The notes under the pieces were generated by a model. It was given only the letters and a program-made list of their open reading frames with translations, searched no databases and was not told the origin of the DNA. Source: a virus. From it: a stretch of 33,947 nucleotides of DNA. Shown here piece after piece: positions 22,930-30,094 of this stretch (positions within the stretch are counted from its first letter, which is position 1; every line of letters begins with the position of its first letter). A program made the translations under genes and the position numbers. Location of the stretch: IMG/VR virus record IMGVR_UViG_3300028008_002405, positions 1 through 33,947 of that record; one strand, 5' to 3'.

Positions 22930-24583
22930 AAATCACACGCTCCTTTATTTCGTCCTTGCTGTACATTCCAGCTACAAATGCCATAAATCCATCGTTTTTT
23001 CTTAATTTCGGTTCAATTTTTCCGAATGTTTTATTTCCAAACTTGTCAGTCGAAACACAGGTATTATTTGTATACCACCTCATGATTGCTGACGGTCCGT
23101 AGTTGATCTTATGCTCACTGAACAAACTCTCAATCTCCGGTGCTATGATTCCGCATACGGAACCTATTTTTCTGATTAACCGGACAATCCCTTCTGGGTT
23201 ATCCTTACTTTCAATAGATATTCCTGCCTCCTCAAATGCCATTTTAAAGAGCGTATACCGGTATGTATCCATGGTTATCTTAACAACCTGGTACTCCGTC
23301 ATTTTCTGTAAGCACCAGTTTACAATGTCCTGTATTGATATCACCGGGTCTGTCACAACCTCAAAGTCTTCAAATTCTTCCTGTCCGATCCGATACAGCG
23401 GAAATTTGATTGATTCAAAAAACGGGGATTCTGCACATACCCACGTATGCTGTCTCCATATGTAATCATTCCCCTCTCCTTCTGTTAGCACGCCTGCAGA
23501 TGCAAAATCCCTTACGTCCGCATAGTCAATCGCCAGGATTGCAAGCTTTCCTTTCGTCTCCGGTGTACTCCGTGGTGTCTTCTTCTCTAAATCCTCGTAA
23601 CAACAAGCAAGTATATTCTCCCATTTTGTTACGGTTTCCTCTTCGTTTCTTTCCGGCAGATTCAAGCGTTTTGTAAAAAACTCTGGCATTTTACTGGGCA
23701 GCTTCTTCATTTCCAGATAATCTTTCTTTATCTGATTTGCCAGAATTGGCATAAACTCCATAGAAGGATTTGCTTTATGCCATGCCTCTTCATTATCTGC
23801 TTCTTCTTTACTGTCCAGTTCACAAACAAAGGGAAAATACCCCAGTTCATTTTCTCCTGTGGTCAAAATCTCCGTCACCATGGATAACAATTCATCAAGG
23901 GGGCCATCCCTGACATATCCATTTGTCGTGATGATAAACTCCCTAGGGTGTTTTACTTTTCCCAGTGCGGATTCAAATACATTGATCTGCTCATAATTTT
24001 CATATGCATGAATCTCATTTAAAATAAGACACCCTGGTCGTTTTCCATCTTTCGTGCCGGAATTTGATGTATTATACTTCATCTCTGAACCGGTTGCGTT
24101 ATTTGTTATCAATTCCTTTGTAACTTTAAATTTCCCCTTAAATTTCTGGGTGTTCATAACATCATAAGCAACCTTGAATGTATCCTTTACCTGCTGCTCT
24201 GCATTCGCTACGATTTCAATATGGTAGTTTTTTACCCCGTAAAGCGGGGTCTGCATAAAGTTCACCAGCGGAACTATAAAACCATCTTTCCCGTTTCCCC
24301 TACCCATCATGACAAAAAAATTGGGGAATATCGGGATATCATCTTTATACATAAAAACGAATGCATATATAAATTTCTGATATGGAAAAAGTGGGTAATA
24401 ATTTGCTTCGCAGTATTTGATACAGTTGTAATAAGTCTTTTTATCGAAAAAAACATCGTCCCTCTCTAATGTAGGAAGGACGATATTTTTGATCAATAAT
24501 CTTCTTTTTTTATTTATCCATTTCGGATGCGCTTTGACATACTCCAGGTACTCCTCAATCTCTTTAACAATAATCTTCTTCAT
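22922..24583 (-). CDS. Terminase large subunit
   Basis: A 553-aa packaging motor. The N-terminal ATPase has a variant Walker A MMGRGNGKDG (about 92-101) and Walker B LILNEIH (186-192) with catalytic Glu190. The usual Asp before that Glu is Asn here. The C-terminal RNase H-like nuclease starts with LAILAIDYADVRDFASAG around residues 349-366, its first acidic residue being the Asp of AIDYAD. NGKDG-type Walker A loops are tolerated in the Terminase_1 family. It cuts concatemers and pumps DNA through the portal. Its start overlaps the small subunit by 20 nt. Confidence 0.95.
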   Translation of the reverse strand: MKKIIVKEIEEYLEYVKAHPKWINKKRRLLIKNIVLPTLERDDVFFDKKTYYNCIKYCEANYYPLFPYQKFIYAFVFMYKDDIPIFPNFFVMMGRGNGKDGFIVPLVNFMQTPLYGVKNYHIEIVANAEQQVKDTFKVAYDVMNTQKFKGKFKVTKELITNNATGSEMKYNTSNSGTKDGKRPGCLILNEIHAYENYEQINVFESALGKVKHPREFIITTNGYVRDGPLDELLSMVTEILTTGENELGYFPFVCELDSKEEADNEEAWHKANPSMEFMPILANQIKKDYLEMKKLPSKMPEFFTKRLNLPERNEEETVTKWENILACCYEDLEKKTPRSTPETKGKLAILAIDYADVRDFASAGVLTEGEGNDYIWRQHTWVCAESPFFESIKFPLYRIGQEEFEDFEVVTDPVISIQDIVNWCLQKMTEYQVVKITMDTYRYTLFKMAFEEAGISIESKDNPEGIVRLIRKIGSVCGIIAPEIESLFSEHKINYGPSAIMRWYTNNTCVSTDKFGNKTFGKIEPKLRKNDGFMAFVAGMYSKDEIKERVIYV

Positions 24584-24872
24584 CGTTACCTTCGTGTATT
24601 GGCTGCTGCAAGTTCAAATCTTTGAGTATTTTCAGCATTGTAACCGTGGTCTTCTGCAGGTTCATGACAGATTCATTTTCTTTTTCAACAGATATCCCAT
24701 TTCCATTGATGGTCTTGTATCTGATCCCTTTTTCTTTTATATCTGCTATCAGTTTTTTCTTTAACTTCCAGTAATATATATAATCATTGGCAAGTTCTGT
24801 ATAAAAATCTGCCGTCTTCCCCTGCAATCTTAACTGCTGCATCAATGATCCTTTTATCTGTTTCTCCGTCAT
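24564..24872 (-). CDS. Terminase small subunit, P27 family
   Basis: A 102-aa protein of the P27 type. The N-terminal helix-turn-helix (MTEKQIKGSLMQQLRLQGKT), a central helix (FYTELANDYIYYWKLKKKLI) and the family phrase KEKGIRYKTINGNGISVEKE are visible, followed by the C-terminal MNLQKTTVTMLKILKDLNLQ. It recognises the packaging site and brings in the large subunit. I chose the ATG at 24872; GTG codons 9-12 nt upstream are alternatives. The gene ends inside the start of the large subunit. Confidence 0.88.
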   Translation of the reverse strand: MTEKQIKGSLMQQLRLQGKTADFYTELANDYIYYWKLKKKLIADIKEKGIRYKTINGNGISVEKENESVMNLQKTTVTMLKILKDLNLQQPIHEGNDEEDYC

Positions 24873-24877
24873 TCCCC

Positions 24878-25273
24878 TCACCACCTTTCATTTGTCTGAA
24901 ATATATCAATTACTTCAAAGCGTATTTCCGAATGCAGATACCGGTTCAAGATATCCTCATTTCTCTGTAACACGGCAACCATATTCTTTAAGTCTCTCTC
25001 CCGTCCTCTCCGTAGGATATTGTTTCTGCACTGTGAATAGGTTGTATTAATCCAGATGTATTTCACATCCATATTTTTAAATATTTCTCTTTCTTTTTGC
25101 GTTGGATAACAGGTAATATGATAAATATTTTCACTTTTCAGCTCATTTTCTAACGTAAAATCAAGTTGTTTTTCCTTATCGCCCAATTCATCACAATCAC
25201 TGACAATTCCGTTTTTTCCTTTACAATATAAGGATTTTCCGGCTCCTATCATTCCACAAACGCATATGATCAT
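24878..25273 (-). CDS. P-loop nucleotide kinase-like protein in the packaging module
   Basis: A 131-aa protein from ATG 25273, preceded by a G-rich ribosome-binding site. A clean Walker A, GMIGAGKSLYCK, sits at residues 7-18. It is followed by a lid-like basic stretch (TTYSQCRNNILRRGRERDLK) with three Arg that could bind phosphate. It resembles small AAA-type or deoxynucleotide kinase-like proteins. DNA between the HNH gene and terS usually holds little else, so this gene is an addition. Roles in nucleotide metabolism or DNA-end phosphorylation are both possible and neither is proven. Confidence 0.7.
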   Translation of the reverse strand: MIICVCGMIGAGKSLYCKGKNGIVSDCDELGDKEKQLDFTLENELKSENIYHITCYPTQKEREIFKNMDVKYIWINTTYSQCRNNILRRGRERDLKNMVAVLQRNEDILNRYLHSEIRFEVIDIFQTNERW

Positions 25274-25294
25274 ACCCCCTTCCCCCCTTTTCAC

Positions 25295-25380
25295 GCGTAA
25301 ATCAGATTTTCTCCACAGTCATGTCCACATCCCCGTTCTCCATTTAAAAATAAATCGCGGAGAATTTACCGGGGGGGTGT
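25295..25380. other. Candidate cos/packaging recognition region
   Basis: This non-coding gap lies between the HNH endonuclease and the terminase cluster. It carries a run of seven G (plus strand, near 25370-25376) and an AT-rich stretch with TTTAAAAATAAA. In cos-type phages with P27 small subunits and an adjacent HNH gene the cos site lies here. The assignment rests on position only; the cut sequence is not recognisable by eye. Confidence 0.3.
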
Positions 25381-25713
25381 CTACCATTTTTCTTCCGATA
25401 CCAGTTTCTTTTTTCTGACAAATCTTTTAGGGTTTCTGCCGTGTCTAATATTGTGGCACTGTGTGCACAGGCTTATCAGGTTGTCCTCCTCCAGTGCATA
25501 CTCTGGATACTCTTTTAACTCTTTTATATGGTGAACCTCTACAGCTCTCCTTATCTTTGTATCATCTCCATATAATTTTGTCCCTGTTTCCTGCGCTTCT
25601 CTTAATCTCCTTCTGCAGTCCTGGCATTCAAATAAATCTCGTTGCAGTATATCTATCCTCTTACCCTTCCACTCCTTTGAATTATAAAAATGTTTTACTT
25701 CTTTTTCTGTCAT
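25381..25713 (-). CDS. HNH endonuclease associated with packaging
   Basis: A 110-aa protein from ATG 25713. It has the HNH fold: a first zinc knuckle (CQDCRRRL), the catalytic motif VEVHHIKELKEYPEYA with His-His, then EEDNLISLCTQCHNIRH with the Asn and final His. The CxxC pairs bind a structural zinc. HNH proteins next to terminase support specific cleavage of concatemers by the motor. No Shine-Dalgarno is visible; the start codon comes 2 nt after the 3' end of a tRNA-like gene, so the mRNA may be nearly leaderless after tRNA processing. Confidence 0.9.
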   Translation of the reverse strand: MTEKEVKHFYNSKEWKGKRIDILQRDLFECQDCRRRLREAQETGTKLYGDDTKIRRAVEVHHIKELKEYPEYALEEDNLISLCTQCHNIRHGRNPKRFVRKKKLVSEEKW

Positions 25714-25715
25714 AG

Positions 25716-25787
25716 TTGGCGTGGCCGGATTCGGACCGGCACACACAGCTTATAAAGCTTCCGCTCTAACCATTGAGCTACACGTCA
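25716..25787 (-). tRNA. tRNA-Ile-like gene, anticodon UAU
   Basis: A 72-nt minus-strand sequence folds as a cloverleaf. The acceptor stem TGACGTG/CACGCCA has one A-C mismatch. The D arm is GCTC-AATGGTTA-GAGC. The anticodon loop TTTATAA gives anticodon UAU (reads AUA) on a stem with a 3-bp core, one A-G mismatch and one G-U. The T arm is GCCGG-TCCGAAT-CCGGC, with C instead of T at position 55. No CCA is encoded. The mismatches suggest a weak or decaying phage tRNA. UAU is rare in bacteria, which usually read AUA with a modified CAU anticodon. Confidence 0.6.
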
Positions 25788-25790
25788 ATA

Positions 25791-25821
25791 TAAAAGGTGC
25801 ACTCCAAAAAAGGAATGCACC
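25791..25821 (-). terminator. Terminator between late regulator and packaging genes
   Basis: On the minus strand GGTGCATTCC and GGAGTGCACC (25812-25821 and 25796-25805) pair with one mismatch around a TTTTTT loop, followed by TTTTATATT. It ends transcription from the early region just before the tRNA, so the packaging operon must start from readthrough or antitermination. Confidence 0.65.
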
Positions 25822-25883
25822 AATCACAAAGAGGATATATGAAATATAAAGCATCGAACCTTTACCTACTGGCTCTATTGTTA

Positions 25884-26318
25884 TTATACATGTGATTTTT
25901 GTGATTTTTGTGAAACTTTCATGTATGAGTCAATTTTTTTACTGATATTGCTCCTTTCCATATGTACCTTCCTTGCAACCTTTGATTGTGTCGGCTTTGT
26001 ATCTCCATTTAAAAAATATAACTGGAATATCCTACGTGTCCTGCTTTCACTGATATTATCCACAAATTCCTCTACCGCTTTGCATTCCTGTTCAAGCTGT
26101 TCTTTGCGTTTCATATCCCTGTGCTGCAGCCTTTCATATTTTTCCTGGTCGAAACCAGCGACACCTTCCGGGACTGGATACCCCTTGTTATAATTCAAGA
26201 TTGTGTCTACGCTTATCATATTCTCGCTTTTCCAGCGGTTTTTCAATATATATTCCAGTTCTCTTATTTCCTGCTGATTGCTCCTGTATGAATTAAGCAT
26301 TTCCTTCGTGACTTCCAT
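25884..26318 (-). CDS. Sigma-70 region-4-like late transcription regulator
   Basis: A 144-aa protein from ATG 26318, with AGGAGGTGATG upstream. The N-terminal two thirds are helical and charged (RELEYILKNRWKSENMISVD, EKYERLQHRDMKRKEQLEQE). The C-terminus carries SESRTRRIFQLYFLNGDTKP then KVARKVHMERSNISKKIDSY, a helix-turn-helix like sigma region 4. Proteins of this type end the early operon in Clostridia and Bacillus phages and switch on late genes. Its 3' end repeats the hexamer-like unit CACAAAAAT, giving the tail SQKSQKSHV. Confidence 0.8.
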   Translation of the reverse strand: MEVTKEMLNSYRSNQQEIRELEYILKNRWKSENMISVDTILNYNKGYPVPEGVAGFDQEKYERLQHRDMKRKEQLEQECKAVEEFVDNISESRTRRIFQLYFLNGDTKPTQSKVARKVHMERSNISKKIDSYMKVSQKSQKSHV

Positions 26319-26354
26319 CGGCATCACCTCCTGCTGCCCCAGATGCATTATTCT

Positions 26355-26612
26355 CTAATTCAGCCGCTCTATTTTCTTCAAAACATCATTAGTCTTTGCA
26401 TCATAGTAATCTTCTATAAACTGTAGAATCCGCTTTGCATCTTCTATGTTAATTGCAATAGTGCCCATAGGATATCCCTCTAAATTTTTACAATCAATGC
26501 ATAATTCACTTGCGATATTTTCTTTACGCTTTTTTACTTCCCATGCCATCTCTTTTGCATTCTCATAATCTTCCAATAATATCGCAGCTTCAACCACTGA
26601 TGACATTCTCAT
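26355..26612 (-). CDS. Hypothetical early phage protein
   Basis: Up to 85 aa. Two ATG codons are possible, at 26612 (overlapping the upstream TGA) and 26606; AGGAGG and AGAGG serve both. It is mostly helical: VVEAAILLEDYENAKEMAWE and then VKKRKENIASELC. The stretch YPMGTIAINIEDAKRILQFI reads like one beta strand and one helix. Cys pairs (ELCIDCKNLEG) could bind metal but only two Cys are present. I do not recognise the family. It lies directly upstream of the late regulator. Confidence 0.6.
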   Translation of the reverse strand: MRMSSVVEAAILLEDYENAKEMAWEVKKRKENIASELCIDCKNLEGYPMGTIAINIEDAKRILQFIEDYYDAKTNDVLKKIERLN

Positions 26613-27016
26613 TCCTCTATCTCCTCCTGCTGCCCCAAATTTTCCTCAATCAATTCGTAGAAATAAATATTAGGATACCATGATAAAAATTGATTTCTGG
26701 AACCTCCTATTTCAAACTTATATTCACTTCCTATTTTTATGGATGCATATAGATCCGATGAATTAAAACGCCCTGCAAGCAGGCTGTCTGTAATCTCATA
26801 TGTATTTATATTCCCTTCTTTATCTTCGGTGAATACGAGATAACGGCTCTGATTGGAACTATTCTTTACTACTTTGTCTGTCACAATTGCCGTTACCTCA
26901 CGCTTGTTACTAACCTTGTTTATTGGCCTGTAAAACATAATTCCAAATATTATAATTATGCCTACTATTGATAAAATGCACGTAAACAGACTTCTTGCCA
27001 TTCTTTTTTTATACAT
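26609..27016 (-). CDS. Membrane-anchored protein of unknown function
   Basis: A 135-aa protein from ATG 27016, 8 nt after GGGAGG; this start overlaps the upstream stop. The basic MYKKRMARS is followed by one membrane helix (LFTCILSIVGIIIIFGIMFY), then an extracytoplasmic beta-rich domain of about 100 residues: REVTAIVTDKVVKNSSNQSR, YEITDSLLAGRFNSSDLYAS, IKIGSEYKFEIGGSRNQFL. This is the layout of small DUF-type phage proteins that modify the cell surface. A superinfection-exclusion role would fit the topology but is speculative. Confidence 0.65.
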   Translation of the reverse strand: MYKKRMARSLFTCILSIVGIIIIFGIMFYRPINKVSNKREVTAIVTDKVVKNSSNQSRYLVFTEDKEGNINTYEITDSLLAGRFNSSDLYASIKIGSEYKFEIGGSRNQFLSWYPNIYFYELIEENLGQQEEIEE

Positions 27017-27632
27017 CCTCATTTCCTCCCTTTTGTATCTTCATCCATTCATCATAAATCATTTTATCAAATGCTCTTCCTACCTCTTGTGCCGCCATTC
27101 TTCCTTCCTCTCTCTCCCTCCCTTTTGCACTATATATCTGATGCTGTAATGAATATTTGATTTCCCTTAAATCTGATATACTTTTCGACTGGCAATATTC
27201 CTGTTTGTCTATTTGGTTCCAAAACACTATTCTTGTCTGGATCCCTGCTACATCCAATTTTTCTTTTATTCTCTTCATTTCTTCCCTGTGAATATGTTCC
27301 CTTGGATTCTTCCAGGGTTTTGAATAATCCAACGGTTCTTTTTCAGTATCCAATAATTCTTTTAAACATTCTGCTGTTGTTTTCCCAAAGCATCTATAAA
27401 CCCCACGGGTTATATATGTTTTCTGCCATGTAAACAGCCTGAACCCCAGCGCCTTTTCAATATCATCAAACATTTTTTCTTCATCTGGTGTAAATCGTCT
27501 TCCGTATATTAATTCCGGTACCTTTGCCGAAGGGCACGTACTCAATGTTTCTCCTAATTTTTCCCCTAAAATGTCAGGGAGAACACTTTTTACAAAATTA
27601 ATAACCTCATCTAAATCTACATATATTGGCAT
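27009..27632 (-). CDS. Hypothetical phage protein with a degenerate P-loop-like segment
   Basis: A 207-aa protein from ATG 27632 with AAAGGAG upstream. The middle carries EKALGFRLFTWQKTYITRGV and RCFGKTTAECLKELLD. The WQ...GKTT pattern recalls the Q motif and Walker A of helicase- or terminase-type ATPases, but the loop spacing is one residue too long and there is no Walker B. The C-terminal half is charged and helical (REEMKRIKEKLDVAGIQTRI, EVGRAFDKMIYDEWMKIQKG). It may be a truncated or repurposed ATPase-like protein; I do not assign a function. Confidence 0.55.
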   Translation of the reverse strand: MPIYVDLDEVINFVKSVLPDILGEKLGETLSTCPSAKVPELIYGRRFTPDEEKMFDDIEKALGFRLFTWQKTYITRGVYRCFGKTTAECLKELLDTEKEPLDYSKPWKNPREHIHREEMKRIKEKLDVAGIQTRIVFWNQIDKQEYCQSKSISDLREIKYSLQHQIYSAKGREREEGRMAAQEVGRAFDKMIYDEWMKIQKGGNEDV

Positions 27633-27881
27633 ATCCTTTTCTCCTTTACTTTTCATATTGTATAAAATTGCCGGTACTGGCTCCCAGCTTTGGCTTTCGC
27701 CCAATCAATGCCCCCGGCTGGCATCCGCATATGGCACGGCACTCCCGTTGCTTTTGCGGCGCGTTATCTGCTCACCCTCTTTTTTATTGTCTATCTGGTT
27801 TTTGCTCCAGAGATTTTTTTACAAGGTCCCTCGTTCGTCCTTTCCCCGTATTGCCGATAGGACAGCATTATATCTCTTATG
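27633..27881 (-). other. Stretch without a confident gene, partly GC-rich
   Basis: The DNA at 27690-27780 is richer in G and C than the neighbouring early region and open in several minus-strand frames at once (for example SRRKSNGSAVPYADASRGH and MRMPAGGIDWAKAKAGSQYR), none with a convincing ribosome-binding site. A 25-codon frame (MLSYRQYGERTNEGPCKKIS) begins near 27866. It could hold one broken gene or a short structured leader. No assignment is made. Confidence 0.3.
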
Positions 27882-27998
27882 TCATAATAAAATCGCAATC
27901 GCTGCCAATAAGCCAACACCTACACCAACGCCTATCCAAATACCTGCGTTCAAATAAGCGAATGAATCTAAAATGTATTCCTTAATGATTTTTTTCAT
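27882..27998 (-). CDS. Small membrane protein, 38 aa
   Basis: Thirty-eight residues from ATG 27998 with AGAGGAG upstream. MKKIIKEYILDSFAYLNAGI leads into a Gly- and Val-rich membrane helix (WIGVGVGVGLLAAIAILL). The repeated GVGVGVG run is notable. The topology is compatible with a phage-encoded exclusion or holin-like peptide, but no family can be named. It starts 4 nt after the stop of the Cys-rich ORF. Confidence 0.6.
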   Translation of the reverse strand: MKKIIKEYILDSFAYLNAGIWIGVGVGVGLLAAIAILL

Positions 27999-28002
27999 AT
28001 TT

Positions 28003-28155
28003 TTACTCCTCTTCTTCCCGATCTGGTAAACACTTGAACTCATAAATACACTCTGCACAGTCATCCCACATAAAACACTCCTCATACTCACAATCCTGGT
28101 CCGTGTAGCTACATATGCCGCACTGATCATGGACGCACTCAAAATCTTTGCACAT
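28003..28155 (-). CDS. Cysteine-rich small protein (9 Cys in 50 aa)
   Basis: The ORF starts at ATG 28155, with GGAGG 8 nt upstream. It contains nine cysteines spaced as CX4C, CX2C, then CX4C and CX2C (MCKDFECVHDQCGICSYTDQ and DCEYEECFMWDDCAECIYEF), many next to acidic residues, ending in DREEEE. The pairs suggest a metal-binding fold of zinc-ribbon style, though no exact family fits. The acidic character makes DNA mimicry or protein contact more likely than DNA binding. Its start directly follows the pseudogene stop. Confidence 0.7.
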   Translation of the reverse strand: MCKDFECVHDQCGICSYTDQDCEYEECFMWDDCAECIYEFKCLPDREEEE

Positions 28156-28157
28156 GG

Positions 28158-28474
28158 CTAATCCTCCATATCCATCCTTTCCGCAATGGCCTGCACCACG
28201 TTTACAGTTACTCCGTTCCCAGCTTGCTTATATAACTGGCTGTCACTGTTGACCATTCCCCATTTCTGTAATCCTCCTTTAATATTTCTTTCTGCCGCTG
28301 CTTCTGTGGCATCTCCATTAATATTTCTTCTTGCTCCTGATCTATGAGGTGCATGGATGTATATGATGCCACAGCAAATTTATCATATTCACAAAATCCT
28401 ACACATTTGTGTCCGCTTGATTCCATCCCTCTGCGGAATCCTCCTATCCCGGCGAACTAGTCTATAAATTTCAT
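28158..28474 (-). pseudogene. C5-cytosine DNA methyltransferase, decayed
   Basis: The minus-strand reading from ATG 28474 is MKFID, then TAG, then FAGIGGFRRGMESSGHKCVG: methyltransferase motif I with an amber stop in place of a Leu. It continues through CEYDKFAVASYTSMH to NGEW. The frame then shifts, and the second frame ends in DSQLYKQAGNGVTVNVVQAI, motif X of the same family. Everything between motif II and motif X, including the catalytic Pro-Cys motif IV and the target recognition domain, is deleted. So there are at least three lesions: amber, deletion and frameshift. It overlaps the adenine methyltransferase stop by ATGA, as a live gene would. Confidence 0.85.
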
Positions 28475-29274
28475 GGCAGCACCTCCGGTATATCAAATAT
28501 GCTCATCTGGCTATCTCTATAATTCATCCACAGCGTTTCCGTTCTCTTTAATCCACCTTCTGCCTGGGTTTTGATACTCTCTTTTCTCCATCCGGCCAGC
28601 ATATTATTGTATAGATCATTGTCATAGCATGACAACATCACTTTCCCATGATGATTAAGGAGCGCTTCCAATAATTCTACGTGGTCTGCATCCTCCATCT
28701 CATGTTTGTATAGATAATTCTTCCTGGTCCCGTGTAGGTAAGGAGGATCAGCGTAAATAAACACATCTGGTGTATCATAGCGCTTCAGCAGCTCCAGGGC
28801 TGGGAGGTTCTCTATCTGTACCCCCTTCAGTCTTTCAGCCGCCTGTGTCATTACTTCTGGCAATAAAGTCCATGCTCTCGCAGGGTTTGGAGATTTTTTT
28901 TGTTGCCCTGATTTAAATCCGTTCCGGTACAAATTGCCGCACCCAAATCCCATCCAGCATCTTACGCAAAATCTGCGTGCTCTCTCAATTTCATTATCTG
29001 TTTTCCGGAATGCCTGTTCATACTCGCTTCTTGAATATGGTGTCATAATGATTATCCTTTTCAATAATTCTGGATAATCACGAAGGACCATGAAAAAATT
29101 CACAATTTCATCATCCACATCGTTCACTGTCTCTATATGACAGCGTTCTTTATTAAAAAATACCGCCAAACTCCCAGCGAATGGCTCCAAATATACATCG
29201 TGTTGTGGCATGTAACTGCAAATCCAGTCAGCAATTCGGTTCTTTGCTCCCGGATATTTTAATATTGCTTTCAT
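28471..29274 (-). CDS. dam: D12-class DNA adenine N6-methyltransferase
   Basis: A 267-aa S-adenosylmethionine-dependent methyltransferase. KYPGAK (6-11) and EPFAGS (30-35) bind the cofactor, and DPPY (176-179) is the catalytic loop that methylates adenine N6. These motifs and their spacing match Dam-like D12 enzymes. The target site cannot be read from the sequence. The C-terminus ends in QMSIFDIPEVLP, where QMSIF (256-260) fits the beta-sliding-clamp binding consensus. It would protect phage DNA against host restriction or mark replicated DNA. No strong ribosome-binding site is visible. Confidence 0.9.
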   Translation of the reverse strand: MKAILKYPGAKNRIADWICSYMPQHDVYLEPFAGSLAVFFNKERCHIETVNDVDDEIVNFFMVLRDYPELLKRIIIMTPYSRSEYEQAFRKTDNEIERARRFCVRCWMGFGCGNLYRNGFKSGQQKKSPNPARAWTLLPEVMTQAAERLKGVQIENLPALELLKRYDTPDVFIYADPPYLHGTRKNYLYKHEMEDADHVELLEALLNHHGKVMLSCYDNDLYNNMLAGWRKESIKTQAEGGLKRTETLWMNYRDSQMSIFDIPEVLP

Positions 29275-29342
29275 ATTTTTAATAAGCCCGGTATACCTTT
29301 TCGCGCGATGCCGGCCCCTTTCTTAATTTTTAATCACTTGTA

Positions 29343-29465
29343 TTATTTATGACATCCTATTGCCCCAGCAATCGCAAACAGCCCCGCCGCTATCAAAAAT
29401 CCCACCGGGGCATTTGTAGCGCCACAATATCCAATAAGTATAAGTACACTAATAATCCACCCCAT
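29343..29465 (-). CDS. Small hydrophobic membrane protein, 40 aa
   Basis: The ORF starts at ATG 29465 with GGAGGAGGA upstream, immediately after the stop of the preceding gene. The 40 residues form two short hydrophobic helices (MGWIISVLILIGYCG and VGFLIAAGLFAIAGAIG) joined by ATNAP. The hairpin design resembles short phage inner-membrane proteins. No family can be named. Confidence 0.55.
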   Translation of the reverse strand: MGWIISVLILIGYCGATNAPVGFLIAAGLFAIAGAIGCHK

Positions 29466-29810
29466 CTATTCCTCCTCCACCTTCTCCACTGTTGCCGGTA
29501 TATGTATATACTCATAATCTTCTTTGCACCATTCGTTCCTCTCTGTTGTTCTGTGGAATATCCAACAAGGGCAACTTCGGCTGTGTTCTTCGTATTCCAG
29601 CCACCAGCAGACACATGGTTCCCCATCTTCATTCACTCCTGCCCGGTGCCTTACATAACCATTCCCTACGGCTATGTAATATGGCTTTCCTATAGATTCC
29701 AATTCTATTTTTGCAACCTCTATGGCCTGCTCTTTTGTGTATTTCTCTTTTGATACTGCCAGGGTTTCTATACAATCTCCCCAAAAATTCATATAATCAA
29801 ATTTACTCAC
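29466..29810 (-). CDS. Hypothetical early protein with Cys-Trp-rich centre
   Basis: A 114-aa protein starting with GTG at 29810, five bases after AGGAGGT. It begins SKFDYMNFWGDCIETLAVSK, continues through a helix (KEQAIEVAKIELESIGKPYY), and has a Cys/Trp-rich centre: GEPCVCWWLEYEEHSRSCPC then WIFHRTTERNEWCKEDYEY. Five Cys in a short span suggest metal binding or an intramolecular disulfide. The function is unknown. Start and upstream stop overlap (GTGA), so it is coupled to the Cys-rich gene at 29807. Confidence 0.65.
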   Translation of the reverse strand: MSKFDYMNFWGDCIETLAVSKEKYTKEQAIEVAKIELESIGKPYYIAVGNGYVRHRAGVNEDGEPCVCWWLEYEEHSRSCPCWIFHRTTERNEWCKEDYEYIHIPATVEKVEEE

Positions 29811-30094
29811 AGCTTACCTCCTGGTATACATTCTGGATAATCGAAGATACTCATTTGTATCCCTTCCTGTTGCCGCTCCACATCTTCTCTCACCGCCTCT
29901 TTTCCCGGCAGATGCGGAGCATTAAAAAATTTGCAGGCAATCCATTGCGGTTCCCAACGTCTATTCCCTCCGGCCTCTGCATAAAGCCTGCAGATAAATG
30001 ATTTTCCTTCCCTAATGCAGTTATTGCATTCTGCACATAGGTTCCGGTAATCTGTCCCGCCGGATAGTCTGTACATTTCACTGATCGTCCTCAT
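29807..30094 (-). CDS. Cys-rich early protein with a C-terminal clamp-binding-like motif
   Basis: A 95-aa protein. The N-terminal part carries YRNLCAECNNCIREGKSFIC, a four-Cys knuckle that could bind zinc. The C-terminus QMSIFDYPECIP at 80-91 contains QMSIF, which fits the beta-sliding-clamp motif (consensus QLSLF). It repeats the ending of the adenine methyltransferase a few genes downstream. A clamp-tethered zinc protein could act in replication or repair of phage DNA. No full-length family can be named. Confidence 0.65.
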   Translation of the reverse strand: MRTISEMYRLSGGTDYRNLCAECNNCIREGKSFICRLYAEAGGNRRWEPQWIACKFFNAPHLPGKEAVREDVERQQEGIQMSIFDYPECIPGGKL

